A DNA stretch of 64,000 nt, taken from NCBI GenBank assembly GCA_029237695.1, contig CM055265.1, forward strand, positions 219,283,679-219,347,678. Direction: 5' to 3'. Under the pieces are notes generated by a model, which saw nothing but the letters and a program-made list of their open reading frames with translations, had not been told where the DNA came from and did no database searches. Each line of letters starts with the position of its first letter. Position 1 is the stretch's first letter. The position numbers and the translations under genes are program-made. The stretch is from Conchocele bisecta. Its lineage: Eukaryota > Mollusca > Bivalvia > Lucinida > Thyasiridae. Positions 63,916 to 64,000 of the stretch are shown in pieces.

Positions 63916-64000
63916 TTAATTTTATAATTTTTTAAAATTAATTAGAATTAAACGCATGATCGTAATATAACAACCAACATTATTGAAAATTAGTATACGG
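63916..64000. other. AT-rich tail of Polinton copy 2 at window edge
   Basis: TTAATTAATTTTATAATT-type sequence; the terminal repeat expected further right is outside the window. Confidence 0.5.

Larger units (their letters stand above)
53982..64000 (-). mobile_element. Polinton/Maverick copy 2, runs past the window
   Basis: Inverted relative to copy 1. The terminus at 53982 (AGTAGTATATAGGGAGTC) faces that of copy 1 across 16.1 kb. Gene order mirrors copy 1 throughout. The polB 5' part, most of two structural genes and parts of small genes are deleted; the integrase and the 117-codon gene are intact. The preceding 6 bp AAGCTG (53976-53981) is the candidate target duplication. Confidence 0.9.

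Overview
The window looks like nuclear DNA of a marine invertebrate. There are host gene fragments with introns, many short foldback (MITE-like) repeats, diverged satellites and several classes of large mobile element. The repeat style resembles molluscan (bivalve-like) DNA, but that is a weak guess and nothing here fixes the phylum. No bacterial operons, rRNA or tRNA genes were seen.

Layout. 1-6.5 kb: non-coding repeats, including palindromic satellites at 2.0 and 3.7 kb and a MITE split by a ~1 kb insertion. 6.5-10.1 kb: a decayed ectonucleotide pyrophosphatase/phosphodiesterase (ENPP) gene on +. 10.1-15 kb: diverged tandem repeats and foldback elements. 15.1-17.0 kb: the last two exons of a PLAC8-family gene on -, with a ~0.5 kb duplication touching one exon. 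18.2-19.85 kb: three decayed genes on - from a Polinton-like element of a distinct lineage. 21.1-22.8 kb: two more foldback elements. 24.4-37.86 kb: Polinton/Maverick copy 1 (left end missing, right terminus intact). 38.2-40.2 kb: satellites. 40.26-48.31 kb: a Ty3/gypsy-type LTR retrotransposon on - whose integrase lies upstream of reverse transcriptase (Gmr1-like order). 49-54 kb: non-coding repeats. 53.98-64.0 kb: Polinton copy 2, inverted relative to copy 1 and running off the window.

The two Polintons share a gene set: protein-primed DNA polymerase B, retroviral-type integrase, FtsK/HerA-type packaging ATPase, double jelly-roll major capsid protein, a likely minor capsid/penton-like protein, a coiled-coil/membrane protein, an acidic-leader protein, several small membrane proteins, and a zinc-finger protein divergent from polB. 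Nearly all reading frames are broken; the copy-2 integrase (343 codons) is the clear exception among the enzymes.

The most unusual signal is a set of about 19 short (12-16 bp) palindromes of the type CCAAT-N(4-5)-ATTGG scattered through both Polintons, mostly inside coding sequence and in frame. Their sites can be shared between copies while the palindrome sequence, or its presence, differs. They behave like a miniature in-frame palindromic element family. Other leads are a foldable Polinton terminus, a perfect 16-17 bp inverted repeat in the divergent polB/zinc-finger promoter, a swapped C-terminal domain behind a conserved acidic leader, and the Gmr1-like domain order.
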